Shown here piece by piece: positions 35,381 through 44,607 of a DNA stretch of 64,000 nucleotides (its first letter is position 1; every line of letters starts with the position of its first letter). The notes below the pieces were generated by a model. That model was not told where the DNA came from and did not search any database. It saw nothing but the letters and a program-made list of their open reading frames with translations. A program made the translations under genes and the position numbers. Source of the stretch: Schlesneria paludicola DSM 18645 (GTDB lineage Bacteria; Planctomycetota; Planctomycetia; Planctomycetales; Planctomycetaceae); the NCBI RefSeq assembly GCF_000255655.1, contig NZ_JH636435.1, positions 2,008,658 to 2,072,657 of the forward strand, in the 5' to 3' direction.

Positions 35381-36511
35381 ATGCCTACCGCGAACACCGC
35401 CACCGTTGTGATGTCTCGACTCGCGAGACTGGTGGCGGTTGATGACGCGTGGCTTGTCGCTCTCCGCGGCACACTACGCCGACTGGCAACCGAGCCCGTC
35501 AGGCTCATCATCGGACAGCAAACGGCTGGCTCTGACTTCGTGCGGCATGCCGCTTCTCGTTTGCAGATCCCCGTTGAGAGCCTCACTCTTGCACACCCGC
35601 AATCGCCCGACGAAGGTGGGCCACCCGAACGAGACCGAATCGTCGTCCAGTCGGCACAGACGGTGTTTGTCCTGACGCTTCGAACGGGCGGCAATCTGCA
35701 TCAGCTTCTCCGCCAGCGACTGCTCGAACAGAGTGGACCTGTCGTTCTGGTCGATCTCCCGCATCTGCAATCCGAGCCTGCACGCACGGAACTTTGCGAA
35801 CTCGGCGCAACAACCTGGGCACCGACCACAGAACAATGCCGTCCTTTCGATACCGTTGCCGAAACCACTGACCTCGACAAACAACGCTCGAACTCGCGCC
35901 AACCCGAGATCCTTGAAATCGTTCCGTTCCCCGATGCGGAACACTGGAAGTTTCTGACGCACACCACGCGCGCCTGCCCTGGTCCTTGGCCAGGTGATGG
36001 GTTCGAGACCTACGTCAATCAACTTCTTGCATCGCAACCGTCAGCCGACCATTCTCCACTGGGATCGCTGCTTCGAATTCTCCAACAGCGTCGTCTGATC
36101 GCGTCCCGACGTGCAATTCGGGGTGGCTATTCCGTCGTGAGCCTTACCGCTTGTCCGTTACAAGACCTTCCCAGACTCCATCAATTTCGACCTCATCGCG
36201 TCCGTTGGGACTTCGAACCATTCGGCCTTTGCCTCAGAAAAGACTGGTTGTGCCGCCGCGGCGCACGCCCCGTCGCGTACGGCGATGAAGAACACTGGCA
36301 AGCACTTGCCGAACAGGATCGTCCCTTCTTTCAACTCGCGACCGGCATCACGGGGATCGACTGGTCGGTTGAGAACGAATGGAGACATGTCGGGGATCTT
36401 GATTTGTCGGAATTGACCGCCGACGACGTCATTCTGTTTGTTCCTCACACCGCCGCCGCGCGGTCGGTTGCCAACGTCAGCGATTGGCCCATCACGCTCT
36501 GGCCGCAGTAG
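35381..36511 (+). CDS. Hypothetical protein (376 aa)
   Basis: I do not recognise this protein. It is soluble, with no signal peptide. The N-terminal 150 residues look like an alpha/beta nucleotide-binding-type fold (VRLIIGQQTAG, TVFVLTLRTGG, GPVVLVDLP) but contain no true P-loop. The C-terminal third contains DWLCRRGARPVAYGD and IDWSVENEWRHVGDLDL, a pattern seen in uncharacterised proteins with an EREWR-like motif. It follows the GspG-like gene after 69 bp on the same strand. Confidence 0.7.
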   Translation: MPTANTATVVMSRLARLVAVDDAWLVALRGTLRRLATEPVRLIIGQQTAGSDFVRHAASRLQIPVESLTLAHPQSPDEGGPPERDRIVVQSAQTVFVLTLRTGGNLHQLLRQRLLEQSGPVVLVDLPHLQSEPARTELCELGATTWAPTTEQCRPFDTVAETTDLDKQRSNSRQPEILEIVPFPDAEHWKFLTHTTRACPGPWPGDGFETYVNQLLASQPSADHSPLGSLLRILQQRRLIASRRAIRGGYSVVSLTACPLQDLPRLHQFRPHRVRWDFEPFGLCLRKDWLCRRGARPVAYGDEEHWQALAEQDRPFFQLATGITGIDWSVENEWRHVGDLDLSELTADDVILFVPHTAAARSVANVSDWPITLWPQ

Positions 36512-36966
36512 CCCGTCGCCATGAGTCCGTCGTCCCGATATCGCCGACACCAATTTCGTGTTTGATCCAATCGCGATCACCCTGCGTTGATCCACGCGGA
36601 ACGACTTCTTGCCTGTTCCGAAGGCGTTCTCCGTTGCACGAGCGAACAGGTCATCCATCGCGTTTGATGGATGACGGTTTGACAAAACGTAGACCGAACC
36701 TGCGTCAAACCGAAGTGTCTGACATTTTTGGAACAACCTCGCGGGGTGAGTCAACCGATTCTTAGAACAGGTGAACGAAGGACAATTTGAGGTTTCTAAC
36801 GGAATAAACTGGAGTCAATCGCTCGACGCATGCAGGAAGATGTGCCATCTTTCGATCCGCCGAGCGAATATTCAGGCAATTTCTGCGAGAAACCAGCTTC
36901 GGCATCTGTACGCTGGCGAATCGATCGAACGTCTCTATCTCGTCGAACTGATCAGGAATCGCTCGA
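36512..36966. other. 455-bp intergenic region with a 9-bp inverted repeat
   Basis: The perfect inverted repeat CGGTTTGAC (36675-36683) / GTCAAACCG (36704-36712) has a 20-nt loop, about 165 bases after the 376-aa gene and 255 bases before the phosphatase gene. It could be an operator or a weak terminator. Short open frames between it and the phosphatase start show no protein pattern. Confidence 0.45.
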
Positions 36967-38262
36967 ATGCATCAAGACCTGGTTTCCCTGGGTGAGCAAA
37001 GCTGGCAACACCGCTTGGCTCAAATCATGGAAACCATGCGAGAACTCAGCGTTCAAACCGATCCGCAGGCAATGGTTCGTCAGTATTACACCCGCATGCG
37101 GCAGGTCAATCCGCAAATTGATCGACGACTGGCAATGAGTCGTCGGGGACTGGTCTATCCTCAATTTCGAATCACGCGGTACAGCGAGTGGAACGATGAC
37201 GTCAATCCGTGGAAAGAGCCAGATCGATTGCCGCTGCTGTCGGGCGGAATTCTTGCAGAACTGATTTATGCCGATGAGCCCCGGATCATCAATGATCTGG
37301 TATTTGCCGCAGACGATCCTGCAGCCGAGTACTTGACAGGTCAGCGTTCGCTGCAGGCAATTCCACTGATGGAGCAGGGGAAATCGTTAAACATGTCGCT
37401 GCACACTCGCAGCATCGCGAATGGATTTTCCTACGAACATCTTCCCGAAGCGGTCTGGCTGGCCAATCTTTTTGGACGAGCCACAAGCAGCCAGGTTCTG
37501 GCCGGACAACTCAAAGCCGCCTATGAAGAAATCGATCGTGAGCTGAAGGCCGTTGCACGTATTCAGCGATCACTACTGCCTTCTCGGCTCCCGAAAATCT
37601 CACGCCTCAAGCTGGCCGCACATTATCAGACAGCACGGCGCGCGGGCGGCGACTACTACGACTTCTTCCCTTTGACAGACGGTCAGTGGGGATTGCTAAT
37701 CGCCGACGTCAGCGGCCATGGAACCCCCGCCGCCGTCGTCATGGCGGTCGTTCACAATATCGCGCACACCTATCCTGGCCCGCCCCTGTCACCCGGACAA
37801 ATGCTGACGTATCTCAACGAGAAACTCTGCAGCTACTATGTTGGAAATACCGGCACGTTTGTGACGGCCTTCTACGCCGTTTACGACCCCGTCTCGCTTC
37901 GACTGACATATTCCTCAGCAGGGCACAATCCGCCGCGTTTACGCCCCGGCGTTGCCGGCCCCATCCAATCACTGGAACATGCTCAGAATCTTCCGCTGGG
38001 GGTTGACTCGAAATTTGACGCCATCGAGGCGACTGTCGAAATGCACGCGGGTGATCAACTGGTTCTCTACACCGACGGAATCGTCGAAGCCGGTGACCCG
38101 AATCGAGAACTGTTCGGCACAGATCGACTTGACGCGGAATTGTCGAACTGCACATCCGAGCCGCAAGAGATTATCGAGACCGTCTTGCATGCCGTAAAAC
38201 GCTTTACTTCCGGAGGCGCGCCCACCGACGATCGAACCATTGTCGTCGGTCGAATCGGCTGA
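36967..38262 (+). CDS. PP2C/SpoIIE-type (RsbU-like) serine phosphatase
   Basis: 431 aa. Residues about 1-180 may form a divergent sensor (GAF-like) domain; a helical linker with IQRSLLPSRLP introduces the phosphatase. PPM metal-site motifs: AGGDYYDFF, LLIADVSGHGTPAA, LVLYTDGIVEA and TDDRTIVVG. Such enzymes dephosphorylate anti-sigma-factor antagonists in partner-switching pathways; no STAS or anti-sigma gene is adjacent here. It is soluble, with no membrane helix. Confidence 0.92.
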   Translation: MHQDLVSLGEQSWQHRLAQIMETMRELSVQTDPQAMVRQYYTRMRQVNPQIDRRLAMSRRGLVYPQFRITRYSEWNDDVNPWKEPDRLPLLSGGILAELIYADEPRIINDLVFAADDPAAEYLTGQRSLQAIPLMEQGKSLNMSLHTRSIANGFSYEHLPEAVWLANLFGRATSSQVLAGQLKAAYEEIDRELKAVARIQRSLLPSRLPKISRLKLAAHYQTARRAGGDYYDFFPLTDGQWGLLIADVSGHGTPAAVVMAVVHNIAHTYPGPPLSPGQMLTYLNEKLCSYYVGNTGTFVTAFYAVYDPVSLRLTYSSAGHNPPRLRPGVAGPIQSLEHAQNLPLGVDSKFDAIEATVEMHAGDQLVLYTDGIVEAGDPNRELFGTDRLDAELSNCTSEPQEIIETVLHAVKRFTSGGAPTDDRTIVVGRIG

Positions 38263-38394
38263 AGGTTGACATCTGTCGACGGACAAAACCGACGTCGAGA
38301 CGGCTGAAAGGCTTCGCCACGAATCCTGACTTGGTTACAATCGGCTGTGTCTGGTAGAGCTTCAGTCCTGAGTTGACACGTCGAGGAACAGTAG

Positions 38395-39849
38395 ATGACG
38401 ACCCCCAATTTCTGCGGCCGAACACGACGCGAATTCCTCTGGCAGACAGGGGCGGGTTTCGGTGGGACGGCATTGGCGGGAATGCTGCAGCGTGACGGCT
38501 TCCTTTCCTCGTGTTTGCTGGCGAAAGAGGCCGAAGGCCACCACAACCCATTGGCGCCCAAGGAACCTCAGTTCGCCCCCAAAGCGAAAAACGTGATTTT
38601 CCTGTTCATGTACGGCGGCCCAAGCCATATCGACACATTTGATTACAAGCCCGCGATGAAGGGGCGCGACAACCAGACAATCGAAGTCAAGACATTCGGA
38701 CGCGGCGGCCACAAGAATCAGGGGCGAATTGTCGAGCCGCGCTGGAACTTCAAGCAGTACGGCGAATGCGGCAAGTGGGTCAGTGACTTGTTTCCGCACC
38801 TGGCCACATGCGTCGACGATATCGCGTTTCTGCATTCGATGACGGCCGACTCGCCCATTCATGGCTCGGCGATGCTCATGATGAATTCGGGCAAGATTCT
38901 GTCCGGAAGTCCCTGCCTGGGTTCGTGGGTGAACTATGGCTTGGGCAGCAACAATGAAAACCTGCCGGGTTTCGTCGTGATGCTCGATCCGTCGGGCGGA
39001 CCGATCAGCGGAGCGAAGAACTGGTCCAGCGGCTACATGCCGGCAACGTACCAGGGAACCATCTTGCGTTCCAAAGGTGCCCCGATCATCGATCTGAATA
39101 CGCCCGAGGGAACCACGCGGGCTGTCCAGCGGGAACTGCTCGATTCATTAAACGCGATCAACTCGACGCACGCCGCCACGCGCGCCGACAATTCGGAACT
39201 GGCCGCACGCATTCACAGTTACGAACTCGCATTCAAGATGCAAAAACACGCCCCCGAAGCGGTTGATTTCTCACAAGAGACTGCCGAGACGCAAAAAATG
39301 TACGGGCTCGATCAGCCGCGGACGCAAGACTTCGGTAAGCGCTGCCTGCTTGCGCGACGATTGGTCGAACGCGGCGTACGTTTCATCCAACTGTATTCTG
39401 GCGGAAGTCATAACGACGCGAACTGGGACGCGCATGGTGATCTCGAAAAGAACCACAACTTCCATGCAGGGAATACGGACCAACCGATCGCGGCCCTGTT
39501 GAAAGATCTCAAGCAGCGCGGACTGCTCAAAGACACACTCGTCGTGTGGGGTGGTGAGTTTGGACGGCAGCCGACTGCGGAATACGCAGCGGGCACAGGC
39601 CGTGATCACAATGCCTACGGATTCACCATGTGGATGGCCGGCGGGGGTATCAAAGGCGGGACGAGTGTGGGCACAACGGATGAAATCGGCTCCGCAGCGG
39701 TTGAATCACCATTCCATGTCAAACGCCTGCATGCGACGGTCCTGAACCAAATGGGACTGAATCCAAATGGATTCAGCTATTTCCACGGCGGGCTCGACCA
39801 GAAGTTGGTCGGCGTCGAACATGTCGACCCGATCCAGGAAATCATCTGA
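38395..39849 (+). CDS. DUF1501 (sulfatase-like fold) secreted protein
   Basis: 484 aa. A Tat-type N-terminus (RTRREFLWQTGAGFGG) is followed by the DUF1501 pattern: KNVIFLFMYGGPSHIDTFDYKP, DDIAFLHSM, GSWVNYGLGS, ARRLVERGVRFIQL, WDAHGD, VVWGGEFGRQP and GRDHNAYGF. The fold is related to alkaline phosphatase/sulfatase, but the catalytic formylglycine site is absent. Such genes usually pair with a PSD1 gene; this one has no PSD1 neighbour. Function unknown; exported to the periplasm. Confidence 0.92.
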   Translation: MTTPNFCGRTRREFLWQTGAGFGGTALAGMLQRDGFLSSCLLAKEAEGHHNPLAPKEPQFAPKAKNVIFLFMYGGPSHIDTFDYKPAMKGRDNQTIEVKTFGRGGHKNQGRIVEPRWNFKQYGECGKWVSDLFPHLATCVDDIAFLHSMTADSPIHGSAMLMMNSGKILSGSPCLGSWVNYGLGSNNENLPGFVVMLDPSGGPISGAKNWSSGYMPATYQGTILRSKGAPIIDLNTPEGTTRAVQRELLDSLNAINSTHAATRADNSELAARIHSYELAFKMQKHAPEAVDFSQETAETQKMYGLDQPRTQDFGKRCLLARRLVERGVRFIQLYSGGSHNDANWDAHGDLEKNHNFHAGNTDQPIAALLKDLKQRGLLKDTLVVWGGEFGRQPTAEYAAGTGRDHNAYGFTMWMAGGGIKGGTSVGTTDEIGSAAVESPFHVKRLHATVLNQMGLNPNGFSYFHGGLDQKLVGVEHVDPIQEII

Positions 39850-39969
39850 CCGCCCATCACCAGCGTCGACGATCGACTCGACGCCGTTCACACAAAGATG
39901 GCCATGGTCATCTTGGCAATCGCATTGCGCGAATCCAAGCGATGTCCCGCTCCGAGGCACCCATCGACT

Positions 39970-41598
39970 TCAATCATCAATGGCGACAAATCTGCTGGGG
40001 GCACGGAAGAACGCCTCGGCATTTTCACGGCAACTGAAGAGATACAGTTGCTGGCGGTGCCACAAACCGAATTGAAGAGTCCCCTGAATCGCCCGGCGAT
40101 CGTTTCGAACCGCGACCACGTCCAATCCGCCAGCCGCAGGGGCATAGCGTTGCGGTGTCGCCTGAAATTTTCGCAGCGCTTCGGCAGACGAGAATCGATA
40201 GCGGCGCGATTGATACTCGAACGTATACGTCGACGTCCCGGAAACAATTCGGCTTTCTTCGAAGAGTGTGACCAGGCAGGTCCGACAAACTCCTTTGTCA
40301 TCAAACATGGCCGTGTCGGTCATAACGGAACGACGGACACCCTGACTGTGCCATTCGGGTGATCGGCTGTCCCGCTGGTCGCGATGGGCATGCGGCGTCT
40401 TCCGCCATGCCGTCAGAACGGGGGGATGCGATTCTGTTACCGGCGGCTCAACAACCGACTCCGTTGTGGTCACGAAGTCGGACTCACTCTTTGACTGAAG
40501 TTCGGCCGCAATGGCCTCCCAAGCGGGTTCCTCTTGAGTCTCCGTTACCAGTTGAGTCTCCGTCACCGGCAACACAGGCTCGGCGGTATTCGCGTGTGCG
40601 GCGATTGGCTCATCGGGTTGAGTTTTGACTTCAACCTCTTGATCAAACACATTTTCCAGTTCGTCGGTCACCTCAAACGACGAGCGGCGATCGACGGTCG
40701 GAACATCAGCAACCGTCGTCTCTGGTTCGGGTGGAGGCAGTTCGATCTGAACGTCGACGTCAGGGCTCACAGTTTCAGGGCTTAGTACTTCAGGACTCAA
40801 TACCGTGTGGTTCGTCAGCTCAATTGATGCATTCGGTACGATGGCGGCCTCGTTTGGCAACCGCGTTTTGGCGGTGGAAACGGGCAGGGTGAATTCACTG
40901 GTCTGCACACTCAGACTGGGGGTTTTGTACTTCGCCAGAAACTCGGGTGCTGCAGGGGCAGGGGGCACATCAATCACCTGCGTGGCAACCTGCTTGCTGC
41001 GTGCGCGATCGCCTCGCGCAATTTGAATCGTTTCCAGCCGGCGCAGCGCTTCGGTCTCGTTGCTCACGATTCGAAACATTGCCAGGCTGCCATCGTCTTT
41101 TCCGCACCAGGCTTTTGCGATCGCCAGATTGTTGATCGATCGCGGGTTGCTGCCATTCAATTTGACCGACTGTTCCAGCAGCGATTCCGCCCGTGAATAG
41201 TCTTTCTTCATGAACGCCGCATACCCCATGTCGGCCAGCAATTCCGCATCGTTCGGCGTCTTCGCAAGTGCCTGGCGCAGGTAGTGATCTGCGTCCTGAT
41301 GAAGATTCAATCGCGTGCAGACAACACCCAATCGATGACAACATTCGACATTACCGGGATCTTGCCGATAGACATCTTCATAAAGCTGTTTCGCCTGAAC
41401 TAAGTTACCCCGGCCTTCTTCCTGTCGTGCAAGGTTCAAATTTCCCGCGTTGATCGGAGGTGCCGCAACAATAGACGGCGGAGATGCCGATGCCGCCGGA
41501 TGGCAGACGGTTTGTCGAGGCATCTGTGCACACCCCATTGCCAACACGGGGGCAGCCGTCAAGGCAACGCTCAATGCAGCTCGATGTAGAGAGCTCAT
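39970..41598 (-). CDS. TPR protein with C-terminal YHS-like domains, exported
   Basis: 542 aa from ATG 41598, which has AAGGA eight bases upstream; the ATG at 41607 has no spacing for a site. The signal peptide ends in LAMGC (Cys23), an imperfect lipobox. TPR repeats lie at about 50-165 (LARQEEGRGNLVQAKQLYED; LGVVCTRLNLHQDADHYL; MGYAAFMKKDYSRAESLL). A Pro/Glu/Thr-rich linker follows. The C-terminal 100 residues are two YHS-like halves (FEYQSRRYRFSSAEALRKF...YAP and RQQLYLFSCRENAEAFF). YHS modules are linked to metal binding. Confidence 0.82.
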   Translation of the reverse strand: MSSLHRAALSVALTAAPVLAMGCAQMPRQTVCHPAASASPPSIVAAPPINAGNLNLARQEEGRGNLVQAKQLYEDVYRQDPGNVECCHRLGVVCTRLNLHQDADHYLRQALAKTPNDAELLADMGYAAFMKKDYSRAESLLEQSVKLNGSNPRSINNLAIAKAWCGKDDGSLAMFRIVSNETEALRRLETIQIARGDRARSKQVATQVIDVPPAPAAPEFLAKYKTPSLSVQTSEFTLPVSTAKTRLPNEAAIVPNASIELTNHTVLSPEVLSPETVSPDVDVQIELPPPEPETTVADVPTVDRRSSFEVTDELENVFDQEVEVKTQPDEPIAAHANTAEPVLPVTETQLVTETQEEPAWEAIAAELQSKSESDFVTTTESVVEPPVTESHPPVLTAWRKTPHAHRDQRDSRSPEWHSQGVRRSVMTDTAMFDDKGVCRTCLVTLFEESRIVSGTSTYTFEYQSRRYRFSSAEALRKFQATPQRYAPAAGGLDVVAVRNDRRAIQGTLQFGLWHRQQLYLFSCRENAEAFFRAPSRFVAIDD

Positions 41599-41800
41599 CA
41601 GGCCCATCCTTCGTACAAACAGTTTGAACCGGTTCGGATTTTCCTCGCAATGAGTTCCGTGTTAAGAGATATCGGTTGTAGGGATTGTTCTGCTTCGACA
41701 AACTTTGAGGTTTGTCCTTGGCAGCACAAACTGCCGATACTCGACGATCGATCGCTCGATTCTGCGACGCGACGCCTTCAACTTTGAAATAGGAATGCGA

Positions 41801-43078
41801 ATGTTTTCGCTGTTTGGACTCAACTACACCCCGCACCCCGAAGTGCGGCCCGATCCAGAACGAGCACAAACACAGCGGGACGAACTCGTGGACGTCACGG
41901 TGTCCGTCCTGACGCCGACGGAATGTTTGCAGATGCTGGGAGTCCCGCTCTCCAATCGGGGGATTCAGGCGGTCTGGATTCGCGTCGTCAATCACTCCGA
42001 CTCGCCCGCCCGACTGCTGGCCTCCAAAATTGCGGCCAACTATTACACCGCGCGTGAAGCGGCCGGAAATTGCCATTTTTCCATTATCAAGCGAATCCTG
42101 GCGTACGGATTTTTGATCTGGTTGTTTCTGCTGTTTCTGCCGCTATTCGCATTGATCATGCCATTCAAGATCTGGGCGGTGCGTCGCGCGAATCGTCAAA
42201 TGAAAGAATGCTTTCAGAGACTCGGCTTCCCTTTGAAGATGATTTCGCCGGGAAAGACCGCAGAAGGACTGGTGTTTATTCCTGCAGAGTTTGGGACAAA
42301 AGTCATCGATGTCGGACTTCTGATTGGCAAATCCATGCGGGAGTATCTCTTCACCGTTTCGATCCCAAGCCCGACAGTCGATCACCGGCTGCTCAACGAA
42401 TCACAGCAGCAGTTGGCTGGCGACATCATTGACTGCGATCTTGCGACGCTCAAGGAGAAGCTGGCCGATTTGCCGCCAACGACCACAAATGCATCGGGTA
42501 CGCGACACGGCGACCCATTGAATCTGGTCGTGATCGGAGACTTCGATCTGATCATTGCCGTCCTGGCGGCACGCTGGGATCAAACCGAGCTAATCACTCT
42601 TGGTTCTTGCTACCGGACTGCCAAGGCTTTTCTCTTCGGCTCCGAGTATCGGTACAGCCCGGTGAGCGCACTGTATCTGTATCGCCGTGCTCAAGACTTT
42701 GCATTGCAGCGTGTCCGCGGCTCGATCAACGAGCGACTCCATCTGCGGCTTTGGAGAACGCATTTCCGTTGTGGTGGACAGGCCGTCTGGGTCGGGCAAG
42801 TGAGTCGCGATATCGGAGTGCGTTTCACCACCATGACCTGGAACTTGACGACTCACCTGATCGATCCCGATGTCGACGAAGCGCGAGACTACTTGCTGGA
42901 GGATCTTTTTGAAGCCCAACGCCTTGCCAGCGCGGGTTATTTGCAGAGCACAGTTCCGTGCACGCCCGAGGCTCCTCGACGAAACCTGACCGGCGATCCC
43001 TACTTTACGGATGGCCGCCGCGCCGTGATGGTCGTCACCAGCACCAAACAAGTCCCCGAAGTGATGAACTGGGATTAG
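41801..43078 (+). CDS. Membrane protein with LssY C-terminal-like domain
   Basis: 425 aa from ATG 41801 (AGGA six bases upstream). A soluble N-terminal domain of about 100 residues is followed by one long hydrophobic stretch (ILAYGFLIWLFLLFLPLFAL) that may be one or two helices. The LssY-C-type domain comes next: DPLNLVVIGD, FLFGSEYRYSPVSALYLYRR, HLRLWRT and GQAVWVGQVSRDIGV. Its role is unknown; in Legionella LssY is linked to a secretion locus. It ends seven bases from the convergent DUF1501 gene. Confidence 0.8.
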   Translation: MFSLFGLNYTPHPEVRPDPERAQTQRDELVDVTVSVLTPTECLQMLGVPLSNRGIQAVWIRVVNHSDSPARLLASKIAANYYTAREAAGNCHFSIIKRILAYGFLIWLFLLFLPLFALIMPFKIWAVRRANRQMKECFQRLGFPLKMISPGKTAEGLVFIPAEFGTKVIDVGLLIGKSMREYLFTVSIPSPTVDHRLLNESQQQLAGDIIDCDLATLKEKLADLPPTTTNASGTRHGDPLNLVVIGDFDLIIAVLAARWDQTELITLGSCYRTAKAFLFGSEYRYSPVSALYLYRRAQDFALQRVRGSINERLHLRLWRTHFRCGGQAVWVGQVSRDIGVRFTTMTWNLTTHLIDPDVDEARDYLLEDLFEAQRLASAGYLQSTVPCTPEAPRRNLTGDPYFTDGRRAVMVVTSTKQVPEVMNWD

Positions 43079-43085
43079 TGAGGCG

Positions 43086-44576
43086 TCACGCGAGAATGGC
43101 ATCAATCGGCTTGCCGAAATCCAGATCCAGGCGCTTGCGCCCCGGGATCTCCATACGGCGTGGATCGAGCCCCAATTGATGCAAGACGGTTGCATGCAAG
43201 TCAGTGACATAGTGGCGATCTTCCACGGCGTGGAAGCCCAGTTCATCGGTCTTGCCGTGTGCGATCCCACCTCGAACACCGCCGCCGGCCAGCACGACAG
43301 AGAAGCCATACGGATGATGGTCGCGTCCGTCTGACCCCTGGGCCCCCGGTGTTCGACCAAACTCCGTTCCAATCACGATCAATGTTTCATCGAGCAACCC
43401 ACGTTGCTTCAAATCAGCGATCAAGGCCGCAATCGGCTGGTCGACTTCCCCGCACAGACGGCTATGCCCGGCTTTTAAACTGCCATGCGCGTCCCAGGCC
43501 CCGGCCCCTCCGTTGGAGCCGTGAAATATCTGAACGAATCGAACACCTTGTTCCACCAATCGTCTGGCGGCCAGACATTGTTCGCCAAATGTTTTCGTCG
43601 CGGGATTGTTGAATCCATAACGTTCGTGCGTGACTTGTGTTTCTTGCCCAAAATCGACAATTCCGGGAATCGCGGTCTGCATCCGAAATGCCAGTTCGTA
43701 CGATCGAATTCGCGCGGCCAGTGCTCGATCTTCGGGATACTCAACGGCCGACAACCGATTCAATCGATTCAGCAGTCCGAACGATTCGATCTGTTCCTCC
43801 CGATAGACATCGGGGCCCGGCGAGGCAAAGGGCAGGGGGTTCTTGGGATCGATCGCAAGCTGAACACCGTTGTGCTCAGGTCCCAGATAGTTGGCTCCGT
43901 GTGCCCCAACACCGCCGCAACAGTCGGCAATCGGAGTTCCAATCACAGCGAACTGCGGTAGGTTTTCGTTGAGCGACCCCAGTCCATAGTGCACCCATGA
44001 ACCGATTGTCGGAAATTGCCCCTCAAGGACATGACGTCCAGTATGAAACTGCAATTGCGCGCCGTGGTTGTTGTCTGTCGTCCACATCGATCGCACGATT
44101 GCCAGGTCATCGGCATGTTGACCGACATGTGGCCACCAGTCACTGATTTCCAGGCCGCTTTCGCCAAACCGGCGATAGCCCACTTGCATTTCGTAAATTT
44201 TGGGATGCACTTTATGCAATCCCTCGACCAGTTCGCGGAGATTCTTCTTCAAATAGGGAGAATCGAGCACGTTTTTGAATGGTGATTCGTCATAGGTCTT
44301 TCCCGCCCAGCGATTCAATTCCGGCTTGGGATCGAACGACTCCATCTGGCTCATCCCGCCAATCAGGAAGATCCAGATCACGTTTTTCGCTTTGGGGCGA
44401 TGGTGCGCCACCCCATCGTTCACGGCCTGCTCACGAGCACTACTCGCAAGGGCAGCGTCCTCTTTTCCGAGCATCGCCCCCAGCGCCAGCCCCGTGAATC
44501 CCATGCCGACATCCGCCAGAAACGTACGGCGATGAATGCCCGTCGATCCGCTGTGATTTGCAATTGGCTTCGACAT
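43086..44576 (-). CDS. DUF1501 (sulfatase-like fold) secreted protein
   Basis: 496 aa from ATG 44576 (GGAG nine bases upstream). The twin-arginine-type leader [15 protein letters not shown] is followed by the DUF1501 motifs [64 protein letters not shown] and HHPYGFS. It lies 31 bases after the PSD1 gene on the same strand, the standard PSD1-DUF1501 pair of planctomycetes. The pair is believed to act in the envelope, possibly on complex polysaccharides; no function is proven. Confidence 0.93.
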   Translation of the reverse strand: MSKPIANHSGSTGIHRRTFLADVGMGFTGLALGAMLGKEDAALASSAREQAVNDGVAHHRPKAKNVIWIFLIGGMSQMESFDPKPELNRWAGKTYDESPFKNVLDSPYLKKNLRELVEGLHKVHPKIYEMQVGYRRFGESGLEISDWWPHVGQHADDLAIVRSMWTTDNNHGAQLQFHTGRHVLEGQFPTIGSWVHYGLGSLNENLPQFAVIGTPIADCCGGVGAHGANYLGPEHNGVQLAIDPKNPLPFASPGPDVYREEQIESFGLLNRLNRLSAVEYPEDRALAARIRSYELAFRMQTAIPGIVDFGQETQVTHERYGFNNPATKTFGEQCLAARRLVEQGVRFVQIFHGSNGGAGAWDAHGSLKAGHSRLCGEVDQPIAALIADLKQRGLLDETLIVIGTEFGRTPGAQGSDGRDHHPYGFSVVLAGGGVRGGIAHGKTDELGFHAVEDRHYVTDLHATVLHQLGLDPRRMEIPGRKRLDLDFGKPIDAILA

Positions 44577-44607
44577 CAACACACACTCCACTCACTTCAG
44601 CATGAGC

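Noticed and set aside
35360-35382. Short GCCTGTTGAATTGACCAGGC hairpin resembling the outer arm of the dispersed repeat
   Set aside because: Only the TGTTGAA arm is shared; the GGGGACAGGCACC core is absent, so it is probably chance or too decayed to call.
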